From Pseudopithomyces maydicus (Eukaryota; Ascomycota; Dothideomycetes; Pleosporales; Didymosphaeriaceae): a stretch of DNA of 64,000 bases. The notes under the pieces were generated by a model, which ran no database searches, had not been told where the DNA came from, and worked only from the letters and a program-made list of their open reading frames with translations. The position numbers and the translations under genes were made by a program. The stretch spans positions 992,001-1,056,000 of the forward strand of contig JANTUC010000016.1 in NCBI GenBank assembly GCA_026873275.1, given 5' to 3'. The number at the start of each line of letters is the position of its first letter. The first letter of the stretch is position 1. Of the stretch, positions 54,465 to 64,000 are shown one piece after another.

Positions 54465-57074
54465 ATGAAGTTTACAGCTTCGCTATTGCTTCTCAGCAGT
54501 AGCCTCCTGCCGCAGACGGCACTCGCTCAGAACTCTGATTCAGAAGTAACCGCTTCTTGGGAGCAGAGCGGAACATGCGCCTATTTCTTTGAGAAACCGG
54601 GAGCTTGGAAGTCTCTTGCCCAGACTTGTATCAAGTATTGCGAGAGCCAGCCTGACGGGCATGGCTACTCAGAGTGCGACCATACGCCGTATAAAGACTT
54701 CGACCTTCCGGATGGGATACCCAGTTCGACCATTATGCAAGACGACTCCGGGGACGTATACGTTCCATCCAAGTGTAAATGTTCCAACCCTGATGTTGAG
54801 GGGATTACAAACGCTATCTTGGACGTTGTAATCGAAGGCTTGAGTCACCTTGATGAGATTATCTGCGGTGTCTTCATGACTGCCATGGTCAGTGTTGTCG
54901 AAATCGGAATTGATTTGATTCCAGGAGGTGCTGAAGCCACTGCTGCAGCCAGGGCTGTCCAAGGTGTCAAGTCATTCACCGAGAATGCGCTTGATGTAGC
55001 CGACTCCATGGGTAACTGGGTTGGAAAGACTTGCGGTATTGAAGATCCGAACTGGCCCAACAGTATCTTCGATGTACTGTTGGCAGCTCCTGACTCGTTC
55101 GGTACAAGTATCGGATGTAAGAAGAAGAACAAGGCGGATTGCAAGAATGTCGATCCGGTTCCTGATAAGCCGAAATCCAAGGGCATCGATGAGCCCGTTA
55201 CAAAACAGCCTGATCCAGTCACAAGTGCACCCCAGGTCGACCCTACGAGTGCCGACACTCCACCGGTAACATCTGAGGCTGTACCCCCGGTCTCATCTGA
55301 GGTTGCACCTCCGGTCACATCTGATGTTCCACCTCCGGTCACGTCTGAGGCTGCACCTCCAGTATCATCTGAGGCTGCACCCCCGGTTTCCACCGATGTT
55401 CCTCCTGCATCCACCAACGTAGAGCAGCCCACGGCTTCAAACGAGGTTGCTCCTGTGTCTACCAATGTAGAGCAGCCCTCAGCTTCCAATAATGTCCCTC
55501 CAGCCTCAACGAATGTCGACCAGCCCCCGGTTTCAACTGATGTACCTCCTGTATCTACCAACGTAGAGCAGCCTTCGGCTTCAAACGATGTCCCTCCAGC
55601 CTCGACCAACATCGAACAGCCTACGGCCAGTGTAGACCCCACTGCCAGCGTAACTCCCACTGTCTCCACCTCGGTTGATCCATCAGCAACCAGTGCCACG
55701 GCCTCTTCCTCCACCACCGACGACTGCGGCTCCGGCACCGCTACCCAGAGCGGTAGCTCCTGCGAAGCCACCACCCCTTGCCAGATCGCCAACCCCGAAC
55801 GCGGCGGCGATGAAGCCATGCTCGAAGATGTCATGGACGCGATGACAAGTCTCACCGGGATACTCCGACTACGCGGTATTGACGGCCATCGTAGCCCACG
55901 GAGTGTCCACAGGCTGTCCAAACGCGACAAGAAGAGCGGAAAGCCTTGCTCAGGAAGTTCTAACACGGCGTATAAAGAGTGGACACTCGCTTCGGACGAG
56001 TATCCTTCCAACGGGGAACTTGCCGCCAACGTCGACTCGTGGGGCTACAAGCAGGCGAATAACCTGTGTGAATATGAATGGCTTGATGGGAAGACCATGA
56101 TCGCGGGCAACAATTATGACAGCGAGCACGTCATGGAGTGGCAGATTGTCACTGACTTCTTCCAGAAGCTGCAGGCGAAGGGCGGACTGAACTACGATCA
56201 TCCTGACCCCAGCCAGGCGGGCACGAAGACAGATTTCTGCACCTACTGGATCGAGAGCTGGACGCTTGATGCGACGCAAGCCTTCAGCGTGGATAACAGC
56301 GCCCCCTTGCTACCATGGGAACACATCGCCTCTGCGTACCCCAGCAAAAAGAACTACAAGGAGGAAATGATCCGTCTCCAAAACAACATCAATCAGCGCG
56401 CAAAGGCAAACGTAAGTTCCCCCCAATTCCCCTCCTATTTCATCCCCCTTCCCTTCCTCCCTCCATCCAAAAGCAACCTCCCAACCCCCTTCCCATTTCA
56501 CCCCTCTTTCCTTCCTTCCTCCCCTCTATCCATCCAGGACCAACTCCCTAACCCCCACCAGCTCTTCACCGACACCATCCCCTACGTCTGGAACGAAATA
56601 ACCATGGGGCGCTACGTGAAATCGAACCGCGACAAAGTCCTCGAGCGCATGCGGCTCCTCCTCGGCGCACGCACCTACCTCGTCGACCCGCGTATAACCG
56701 CCATCTTCAAGAAGCAAAAAGAGCGCATGGGCACCATGCTCTCCAACCTCGACACCTCCATGGAAACGCACACGCGGACGACCACGCAGACAACGACGGA
56801 CCCCGTGACCGGCGCAGTCACCACGTCAACCGTGACGTACGCGCCGTGGAAGAAGCAGGATTTGCTCACCGAGTGGAATACCTACATGGATGCCAAGTGG
56901 GCGGATGCCACGGCCAAGCATAAGAAGGTCATGGATAAGTTTGTGAATGATCTCGATGATGCGCATTGTCAGTCGCAGTCAAAGAAGACGCCTGCGGATA
57001 GGAAGTTTTGTGAGAGGTTGCGGAAGTTGCAGACGGCGTATAATACGGTGACGGCGTTTTCGAAGCCGTGGTAG
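54465..57074 (+). CDS. Large modular secreted protein (Cys-rich head, Pro/Ser/Thr repeat stalk, C-terminal domain)
   Basis: Family not identified with certainty. Signal peptide: MKFTASLLLLSSSLLPQTALA. A Cys-rich head (CAYFFEKPGAWKSLAQTC, CIKYCESQ, KCKCSNPD) is followed by a hydrophobic helix (IGIDLIPGGAEATAAARAV). Residues 265-400 form a stalk of PPVTSE/PPVSTN-type repeats, likely O-glycosylated. After a dibasic KR (HRLSKRDKK), a possible Kex2 site, comes a C-terminal domain with NYDSEHVMEWQIVTDFFQKL. That motif reminds me of a domain in fungal chitinase/killer-toxin-like secreted proteins, but weakly. A 126-nt in-frame intron (56412-56537) with GTAAGT and CATCCAG borders probably is removed: 827 aa after splicing, 869 aa if retained. 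Confidence 0.65.
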   Translation: MKFTASLLLLSSSLLPQTALAQNSDSEVTASWEQSGTCAYFFEKPGAWKSLAQTCIKYCESQPDGHGYSECDHTPYKDFDLPDGIPSSTIMQDDSGDVYVPSKCKCSNPDVEGITNAILDVVIEGLSHLDEIICGVFMTAMVSVVEIGIDLIPGGAEATAAARAVQGVKSFTENALDVADSMGNWVGKTCGIEDPNWPNSIFDVLLAAPDSFGTSIGCKKKNKADCKNVDPVPDKPKSKGIDEPVTKQPDPVTSAPQVDPTSADTPPVTSEAVPPVSSEVAPPVTSDVPPPVTSEAAPPVSSEAAPPVSTDVPPASTNVEQPTASNEVAPVSTNVEQPSASNNVPPASTNVDQPPVSTDVPPVSTNVEQPSASNDVPPASTNIEQPTASVDPTASVTPTVSTSVDPSATSATASSSTTDDCGSGTATQSGSSCEATTPCQIANPERGGDEAMLEDVMDAMTSLTGILRLRGIDGHRSPRSVHRLSKRDKKSGKPCSGSSNTAYKEWTLASDEYPSNGELAANVDSWGYKQANNLCEYEWLDGKTMIAGNNYDSEHVMEWQIVTDFFQKLQAKGGLNYDHPDPSQAGTKTDFCTYWIESWTLDATQAFSVDNSAPLLPWEHIASAYPSKKNYKEEMIRLQNNINQRAKANVSSPQFPSYFIPLPFLPPSKSNLPTPFPFHPSFLPSSPLSIQDQLPNPHQLFTDTIPYVWNEITMGRYVKSNRDKVLERMRLLLGARTYLVDPRITAIFKKQKERMGTMLSNLDTSMETHTRTTTQTTTDPVTGAVTTSTVTYAPWKKQDLLTEWNTYMDAKWADATAKHKKVMDKFVNDLDDAHCQSQSKKTPADRKFCERLRKLQTAYNTVTAFSKPW
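55260..55640 (+). repeat. Degenerate tandem repeats encoding the Pro/Ser/Thr stalk
   Basis: Units of about 8-22 codons alternate between PPV(T/S)SE(A/V) and P(P/A)STNVEQP(T/S)AS types. They keep frame and show mixed synonymous changes, so they are not a recent expansion. Confidence 0.8.
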
Positions 57075-57617
57075 ATGGGAAGGGGATGAGAGGGGAAGGG
57101 GAGCTTGGCGATACAACTGTCGTGTAGCTTGATATGATTCTTATATTCGTCATTGTTGTTGTTTATGATTTTGTATTTTGACGTGTGTTTCGATCTCTGT
57201 TGTAAGGCAAGTGAAAATGGCTTAGATGTATTATGTGCGACTAGCCACATAGACGTAGACGTAGAAACTTTGCCATATATCCAGGTTAACATACTGGAGA
57301 AATCATCCAATCTCTTTTCGTGAATAATGTGCGAAAGACCATGACAAAAGCCAACTCTCGGAACCACTCGCTGACACTTACATTGCGACATACGAGTCGC
57401 GATTCCAGGAGTACTCATCACCTTACCTCTCCCAACCCCCATCTCACATCCACGCGAAGCATCAAAAAAAAACCTGAAGAGGAGAATGTGTATTTATGTA
57501 TCAATAGCCGCGCTTTTTTGTAACCACCCACTATCCCACCCATCCCATCATGTACTCATCCCTCATCCCCAAAATATAGTACAAAGGTCGTTCACCAAAA
57601 GACCACCCACCCACCAA

Positions 57618-57660
57618 CCATCCATCCATCCATCCATCCATCCATCCATCCATCCATCCA
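57618..57660. repeat. Microsatellite, about ten copies of CCAT
   Basis: Uninterrupted tetranucleotide tract in non-coding sequence. Confidence 0.95.
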
Positions 57661-57679
57661 ACCACCCACCCATCTATCG

Positions 57680-57705
57680 CCCTATCCCTATCCCTATCCC
57701 TATCC
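57680..57705. repeat. Short tandem CCCTAT repeat, four copies
   Basis: Four copies of CCCTAT just right of the CCAT tract. It differs from the fungal telomere unit CCCTAA in one base. Confidence 0.85.
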
Positions 57706-57973
57706 GACGCCCTCATAACCCCATGCAAAAACGTGAGACCCAAACAAATACAAGAAGCAAACCGATCCGCAGCCGAGGTGAGATATTTTTTTGCGTGAAC
57801 AAAATGCCAAGCGAAAAGAAAACGCAAGCGATTACATGGCTAATGGTACAAAAAAATTCATATGTCGTCGGCCGTAAAATCAAGCAAATGTATAGTTTAG
57901 GTTTATATGTGGATGTGGTCGTGTTGGTGTTGTATGGCACCAATGTTGTCAATCGAGACAGAAGAGTGCTTGC

Positions 57974-60900
57974 TTACGAGGAAGCCTTCTGGGTTCGCCT
58001 CTTAGGGTTGGCCGCGGGGGTCCTCTTGTTGGGCGTCTTCTTAGGGGCCTCTCCGTCGATGTACCGTACGAGCTCGTCGATGCTGCGCTGGTCAACGCGG
58101 TTGGTGCTGTTGCGGGGGCGGTTTGCGGTTGTGGTCTCGTTGGCGGTCTGGCCGACGGCAGCCTGGGGTCGGAGGGCTCCACGGCTACCCAGTTGGAGGC
58201 GGCGTAAACGGCCCGAAGCAAGAGCCTGGGTCTGCTTGGCCTGGGTGACGGCGCTGGTGGTCAGCTGCTCGAGCCACTGCTCTGCCTCCTTGGTGTTGCG
58301 GTCTTCGGCGCCAAGGACCTCCTTGAAGATGTTGTAAGACTCGCGCATGCGGTTGACGGCACCACGCATATCCTTGACAAGCGCCAGAGACTGGGCAGTC
58401 TGGAAGAGGAGAGTGGCGGTGTTGATGGAGTTCTTGCCAGAAACCTCTTCGCAGATGTTGAGGGAAGCCTCAAACCACACCTTCGATTCGGGGAAGTTCT
58501 TCAAGGTCTGGAGCATCACTGCGGCGTTGTTCAGGGTTGTGATCGAATCGGGGTGGTCAACACCGTAGACGATCTTCCAGAGCTCGAGAGCATGTCGGAC
58601 ATAGACAAGCGCGGTCTTGCCGTTGCCAGTGGCGTGCTCGAACAGCGCAAGGTTCAAGTATGCCAAGACGGTCTCGGTGTGGTCGATACCCAGAGTGCGC
58701 TCCGAGACGATAACGGCCTTGTGTGCAAGCTCAAGTGCAGCAGCCTTGTCATCCAGGTTGAAGAGCAAGTTTGACAGAGTGTGGTAGACACGGCCAACCT
58801 CCGGGTGCAAGACGCCGTAGATCTGCTCGTGCAGGGTAAGAGACTCCAAGAGAAGCTCCTGTCCCAATTCCTTCTGGTCTTGGGCAACAGACATGCGACC
58901 AGCCTCCAAAGCCTCCTCAGCCAACAAGCTCTTGGGCGAAGCTTCCTTGATGATAGGAACGATGTTCAGGATGTCGTCGGCGTGGAAGGTCTGGACGACT
59001 TGGGGTGCCGGGCTATCAGCACGGGCCGGTGACGCGGTCTTGCCCTTCTTCTTCTTGCTCGAGGTAGAGTTGCCATTGGTTGCCGGTGCGGGTGTCGGTG
59101 CGGGTGCCGATCCGTTCGCCGCAGCCTGCTTCGTGAAGGCGTACTCCTTGTTCTCGAGCTGGAGACCGAGCTTGAGAGCAACCTCACGAAGCATCTGCAA
59201 CTCCTTGCCCTTCTCAATCCAAGCACCGTCGAGCTCGAAGCGGTACCTCAGCGCAACCTGCGCAGCGATCTCCTTCTTGATGTCCTCGGGTGTCAGCTTC
59301 TCGAAGCTGAAGTCATTCTCGGGGTAAAGTGCCTTGAGGTCAGCATCGCTCTCGGCCACGGGCTTGGCGTTCACCTCGCCGCCAATGAGGCAGTTGAGCA
59401 GGTGAGCGGCGCACGGGGCCGCGAAAGGAGCAGACAGGTTGCGCAGCTTGGAGTTGGCGAAATGCTTGAAGCCACGAGCGATCATCTCCTGGATCACCAG
59501 TCTCCTGAGAGCCTGCAGGCGCGGGTCCTCCTTGTCAGAGAGCTCGGCCAGCTCACCGAGGTAACGAATGTTGACACCACGCTTGTGCAGGAGCTGGCTC
59601 AAAGACTGGCCGTCCATGGGGAAGCCAACCTCGCCGTCCTTGAGCTCTTGGATCAAGCGGGGAAGAACCTCGAAAAGCAAGTGGTTGCAGGCAGCGCGAA
59701 CCTCCTCCTCATCCTTGGCCCATTCCGCCTTGTCCTCCTCAGTCTGGGGGTGTTGACCGCAGAAGACATCCGGGTTGAGCGCGTACTTGAAGCCAGAGAT
59801 GTCGACACGGTCTTGTTCCGCAGCTTCGGCCTCCTCCTTGGCAACCTCATCGGATTCACCCTCCTTCTTGGCTGCCTCCTTCTTCTCCTCCTTCTCCTTG
59901 GAAGCCTCGCCCTTCTTCTCGAGCTCCTTCTTGACGTACTCGCGCAGCTTCAGACGGCCGTATGACTCGACGAGTTCTGGTCGCAGAGTTGCCATACGGT
60001 GGGGGTAGTCCTTGCCCTCTTCCTTCTCGCCATCCTTGCCGGGCTCGCTCCAGTGCTCCTCGATCCAGCTCACATCAACAGGGGTGAGGCGGTAGAGGTC
60101 AAGAGCGTATCGCCTTCCGTCGGTGCCGATGAGACCCTTGGTCTCTACGCTACCCTCGAGCTCGTGTCGCACGTTATCCTTGTCCCAGACAGGATGTCTC
60201 TTGACACGGAGTGCCTTGGAGAGTTGCTCGAATAGCGGGACGAAAGACTTGTCGTCAGCCACGATCTCCTTGCCCTCCACCGCGCCGTAGTCGATCTGAT
60301 GCTCTCCCTCGTCACGCTGCTTAAAGATGCCGGGGACAATGCTCTGACCGACGATACGCTTGCCGAGGTAATCGACAACGACCGTACCAGAGGTGAAAAG
60401 GTTGGGAATGTCGAGGTTGTTGACCTGGCGGACACCAAAGACGTCCTTGCCAACAGCAACGCGCGCAGCCTCGTCGCCACCCTCGGTACCGAAAGTACCA
60501 ACGCCATCAGCACCGAAAGAGTAGAAGATGTTGTTGTAGACGAAGATTTGAGCGTCCTTGGCCTCGGTGGGGTTAAGGGGCGCAATTTCGCCGCGGGCAA
60601 CGAGCATAGCTCCGCGAGTCGCAGCATCGTTGTAGTCAGCAAACAGCTTCGAGGTGAGGCGCTCGCGGAAGACACGGTCCTGGACAGCCTCCTTCGGCAT
60701 CTCGCGGGTAGACTGGAATTCCTCGTTCCAGTCGCGGAGGGTCTCGGTGTTCTCGACACCAGAAATCAGATAGCTCTCCTGTGTCCGTGCAAGATCGGGC
60801 TGATGTGTGGTGTGGGCGGAGTTGGAGGCAGGAACCAGCCATGGGTTGGCGGGGATTGCGTTGGAGAGCTGGAAGAAGGTGAGGGGGTCCCGCTTCGAGG

Positions 60901-61944
60901 TGTGCTCGAGGTAGGCCTGGAAGGAGGCCTGGAAGGAGGGGAGAGCCCCTCGATGAGGGTCAGGAGCGAGTGGGCGGAGTGCGACTTGGGTGCTTGCCGG
61001 GGAGAGGGGTCAAATTTTGCGTTGGACGACTTGTTGACGTAGAAGCCGGCGACGGTCGATGTGATGTGGTGCTGCTCGTTCTCGTTGGTTGTGAGGAGCA
61101 GGTACAGGAGGTGGCCCTTGGACCTCAGGTGGTAGGGAGGGGGTTCCAGGGCGAGACGGAGACGGACTTGATGGTCTTGGGTGCAGGCTCCTGGGTGGGT
61201 GCTTGCAGCGTCTTCACCGAGCCACCGGCCTTGAAGTCGTAGTCGCTCAAGGGCGTCTTGTCGGCCGACTCGTCCTTTGGCTTGCCTGCGTCGTCCAGGC
61301 CAACTGTGTCGTGCAGCGACAGACCGGCGATGATGCCGTGGAGGGCATCGGTGCGGTCGCCGGCGGCGCCAATCAGTTCCCGCACGCGGATGACGTGCAT
61401 GCGTGCCTCCTTCTCTGTGTAGGGGTCCTCGACGAGGTTGAGGACGGCATCGGGCTTGAGACCCGGTACCTCGGACAGCTCGACATAGTCGTTGATGCGC
61501 TGGCCGTCCAGCTCGAGATGGAAGCACGAGTACTGGAACAGCTGGGGTGTCTCGATGATGGCCTGGCGGAGGTCCTGGACCTGCTCCTGGGTGGAGATCT
61601 AATTTGGATCAGAGGCGGTCTGGACATGGTGGGAGCATCAACCTACGGTGATCTGGTGCTCAAAGGGCTCGTGCGGCAGCTTGACGGTGATCTGGAAGAT
61701 GGCTGGGTGTGGGTTAGCGGAGGGATTCCCTCGATGCAGCTGCATTGCGGCACTCACTGTCTGCGTGGCCATTGACCGCCTCTTCCTTGGTCTGCTCTAC
61801 CTGGGCATCGTCGCTGGTCGGCTGCTGGACGGCATTGGACTCGCTGACGTCTGCTCGCGGGGGGATCAGTCAGCAATGCACTGGTAATCTGGTAATCTGG
61901 TCTGTGTATGCACCTTTGGTGGAGGCGTCATTGCCTTGGGACAT
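57974..61944 (-). CDS. CLU1: Clustered mitochondria protein Clu1 (TIF31), two apparent frameshifts
   Basis: Clu1 is a cytosolic RNA-binding protein needed for normal mitochondrial distribution and associated with eIF3. Exons: 61914-61944, 61758-61850, 61647-61702 and 57974-61598 (1268 aa). The start is MSQGNDASTK. N-terminal part: IFQITVKLPHEPFEHQITIS, QYSCFHLELDGQRINDYVEL. Central CLU domain: KRIVGQSIVPGIF, VDISGFKYALNPDVFCGQ. Then PNDFSFEKLTPEDIKK-like eIF3-p135 region and C-terminal TPR repeats (HPEVGRVYHTLSNLLFNLDD, HTETVLAYLNLALFEHATGN, HPDSITTLNNAAVMLQ). The tail is Arg/Thr-rich. The frame slips at the G run 61139-61143, splitting SPWNP from PPYHLRSKGHLLYL, and at 60938-60941, splitting EGLSP from SFQASFQAYLEH. 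One base at each restores the family sequence. Confidence 0.93.
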
Positions 61945-62704
61945 GATGGCGGGAGGGAATGTGTTCGGGATATCCAATTAACGTCCAGAAGCACAGCTCG
62001 GGGGGAAGGAACGTCTTTCTACTGTAAATATAATATACAGAAAGGGAGCATTAAAGTACAGCTTTGGCGTCAAGCTAGATGGGCGAAGGGGACGACTGGA
62101 GCTGTTGCTTTGCTTTGCTCCAAAACTTTTTCGAGCCGAGTCCAACACACACGGGCCCGCAAACCGGGGCGATTCCGACTCTGCCGAGCGGCGCTTCCCT
62201 GCGCGCCCGTGAGGGGTGAAGCGCCCCCAGCCCAGCCTGATGGACGGAAATGACGGCATGCGAGCTGCTGCCTGTGCCCTGAGGGCTGGTATAAAGTGCG
62301 CGGGGCGTCCCCTGGTGGTCCAGCGCTCTGGGGGGCTCCAGGGCTGCTGCTGGACGCCGCACTGCAGCGCCCGCGCCCGGCGACCGTCCAGCACACGCAA
62401 GACAAAGATGCTACGCACTTCCCCGTTCTGTCCCGAGCGCGCAATGGCCACGACGACCGCTCCGCTCCCTGTTTAATTTGGCGCGTCATGGCGCCCGCTG
62501 GTGTCCAGGTGTCCAGGCGCCCCTACGTTGCTACATTGGGCCTACAAGACCCTCCGCTGCTCGATTGCGCCTACGCCCACGCCCCAGCCCGAGCCCGTCC
62601 TGTGTTTTGCATTTGATTTGTACTAGACCACGCGTCGAGACTGCAGCCCTGGAGACTGCGAGCCCACGCCGCCCCGCGACCTGAGACGGCGTCGCGCGAC
62701 CGCC
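61945..62704. promoter_or_regulatory. Divergent intergenic region CLU1 / P-loop ATPase
   Basis: 760 bp between divergent start codons, GC-rich over its right two thirds. Open frames on both strands are Arg/Pro/Ala-rich artefacts of composition. It must hold both promoters; no TATA box is seen. Confidence 0.5.
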
Positions 62705-64000
62705 ATGTTCATGCGAATGCGCCCGTCGCCGCTCACCGCTGCCATTGCGCGCGCCCACGTCTCGTCCCCGCGCCAGCCAGCACATGCCCTTCTCTCGCGG
62801 CTGCGGCCGGCTACAGGCGCTGTGCTGCTCCAGAGCCAGAGCCAGCGCCAGCGCCAGCAGCCCGCCTTCGCCTTCGCCCGCGCCTTGACGGGCCAGACAG
62901 GTCCGTAGCAGACAGACACCGGCAGCCACGACCGCAGACGACGGCAGCCACGACCCTCCCCGCCCGCCTCACTCACTGACGTGCGCCCTGCAGGCCCGCC
63001 CACGCCCGGCAACGACGCGCCCAATCCCGTAGACGACACGGTCGAGAATGCCGACGAAGGAGACTCCGACGGCGGGAAATGGCACAAGTACCGGGGCACC
63101 GCCTTCAAGATGTTCGAGGCCGCTGCCACCACGGGCGCCTCCATCCTGATCCTCGGCCTGGTCGGCTACAGCTACACGCGATGGTACAAGCACCGCGTGC
63201 TGCAGAAGATGGAGAACGCCTTCACCCCGGGCGACCCCGTCCTCGACCTGGCAGCCTCCGGCAAGGGCGTGCCCCCCGTCGACCACGAACACGAGCCTGC
63301 GCCCGACGACAGCAGCGACTATGACCGCTGGATCCCGCGCGAGGAGCAGGAGCGCATCAATCGCATCGTGTGGGGCGAGGAGAAGGGCCGGTACCACCTG
63401 CTCCTCGGCGAGAAGGGCACGGGAAAGAGCTCCATGCTGATCGAGGCCATGTCCAAGATCGACGGCGAGGGCGTTGCTATGCTGGAGGCCCACGCCGATC
63501 CTGAGATCTTTCGTATCCGCTTGGGCCGCGCTCTCGACTTTGAATTCCACGAGGACAACATTGGCGCCCTCTTCTCCATCCGTGGACCCCGCGACGCCTC
63601 GGCCATTCTGGACATTGAGCGAGCCTTCAACAAGCTGGAGAAGGTCGCCCTGAAACGCCGCGCCTCCGTTGGCCGGCCGCTGATCTTGATCATCAACCAA
63701 GCTCATCTGATTCGGGACGACGAAAACGGACGGGATCTGATCGAGCTGATCCAGCAGCGGGCCGAGCAGTGGGCAGCCGCCAACCTGGCCACCGTCATCA
63801 TCAATTCGGACAAGTACTGGGTATACGAGCGCTTAAAACACCACGCTACCAGGATGGAAGTCACCCAAGTCGCCGATCTTCCCAAGAACCGGGCAATGCA
63901 GGCATTGAAAAACTACCGCATGAAGTACTGGAACGAAGCCACGCCCGACTCGATCCTCACAGAAGTCTACGACAAGATAGGAGGCCGTCTAACCTTCCTC
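62705..64000 (+). CDS. Membrane-anchored P-loop ATPase (fungal AAA/Orc-like), partial at window end
   Basis: Exon 1 (62705-62900) encodes a basic, Ser/Arg/Gln-rich leader (MFMRMRPSPLTAAIARAHVS) like a mitochondrial presequence. An intron 62901-62993 (GTCCGT...CTGCAG) leads to exon 2, which is open to the end of the window. A single span (TTGASILILGLVGYSYTRWY) precedes the ATPase: Walker A GEKGTGKSSMLIEAM, a Walker B-like strand PLILIINQAHLIRDD in which Asn replaces the usual Asp, and a sensor-like TVIINSD. This resembles fungal Orc1/Cdc6-like AAA proteins of mitochondria. The order presequence, span, ATPase suggests an inner-membrane protein. The C-terminal part is outside the window. Confidence 0.72.

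Larger units (their letters stand above)
57075..57973. other. Convergent 3' region with microsatellites
   Basis: 899 bp between convergent stop codons. It holds two simple repeats (below), and otherwise only short open frames. Confidence 0.5.

Noticed and set aside
54845..56029. 394-codon open frame on the minus strand
   Set aside because: It mirrors the Pro/Ser/Thr stalk of the secreted protein; repeats keep the opposite strand open.
57680..57705. CCCTAT repeat as an interstitial telomere
   Set aside because: The unit is CCCTAT, not CCCTAA, and there are only four copies beside a CCAT microsatellite.
60299..61042. 247-codon open frame on the plus strand, plus others to 61775
   Set aside because: They are antisense to CLU1, which has clear family blocks over the same span.
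1..64000. CRISPR arrays, prophage, biosynthetic gene cluster
   Set aside because: The DNA is fungal nuclear. No direct-repeat arrays and no PKS, NRPS or terpene synthase genes were seen.

Overview
This 64 kb window is nuclear DNA of a filamentous ascomycete (Pezizomycotina; a Dothideomycete is my best guess). Genes are dense and carry short introns, mostly 50-120 nt, with GTATGT/GTAAGT-type donors and CTAAC/CTGAC branch sites. The window holds a WetA conidiation regulator, a HET-domain protein and several F-box-like proteins, all typical of this group. I assembled exons by hand from splice signals and reading frame. No rRNA, tRNA, CRISPR array or intact transposon was recognised.

Layout. 0.8-8 kb is housekeeping: COX9 (complex IV), TAF8 (TFIID), SOM1 (mitochondrial inner-membrane peptidase complex), an XRCC2-like RecA-family protein, mitoribosomal MRPL20/mL58 and the DUG1 dipeptidase. 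9.4-16 kb holds two uncharacterised proteins and a glycogenin with a long, optional-looking intron. 16.8-24.4 kb has a (6-4)-type photolyase, a secreted DUF4360 protein, two F-box-like genes and a rhomboid protease. 25-35 kb has a repeat-bearing F-box gene broken by one in-frame stop, a phospholipase D-like protein, exosome subunit RRP4, wetA, a TMEM234-like membrane protein and a PhyH dioxygenase. 36-45 kb has a secreted TAP-like peptidase, a secreted kelch protein, an L-rhamnose mutarotase, a membrane protein and an ACS-family MFS transporter. 45-57 kb is more accessory: two F-box genes, a membrane protein, the HET protein and a large modular secreted protein. 58-64 kb holds CLU1 and, divergently, a membrane-anchored P-loop ATPase that runs off the window.

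How the genes relate. There is no biosynthetic cluster. Many genes serve mitochondria (COX9, SOM1, MRPL20, CLU1, probably the rhomboid and the terminal ATPase). Others serve sporulation and stress (wetA, glycogenin, photolyase) or extracellular digestion and uptake (TAP-like peptidase, rhamnose mutarotase, MFS).

Main caveat. At least nine otherwise well-conserved genes carry single-base frameshifts. Most sit in runs of 4-6 G or C and are explained by one missing base. Because they hit essential single-copy genes (TAF8, CLU1) as well as DUG1, uncorrected homopolymer errors in the assembly are far likelier than pseudogenes. The TAG in the F-box gene at 25.0-26.4 kb is a substitution and needs a separate explanation.
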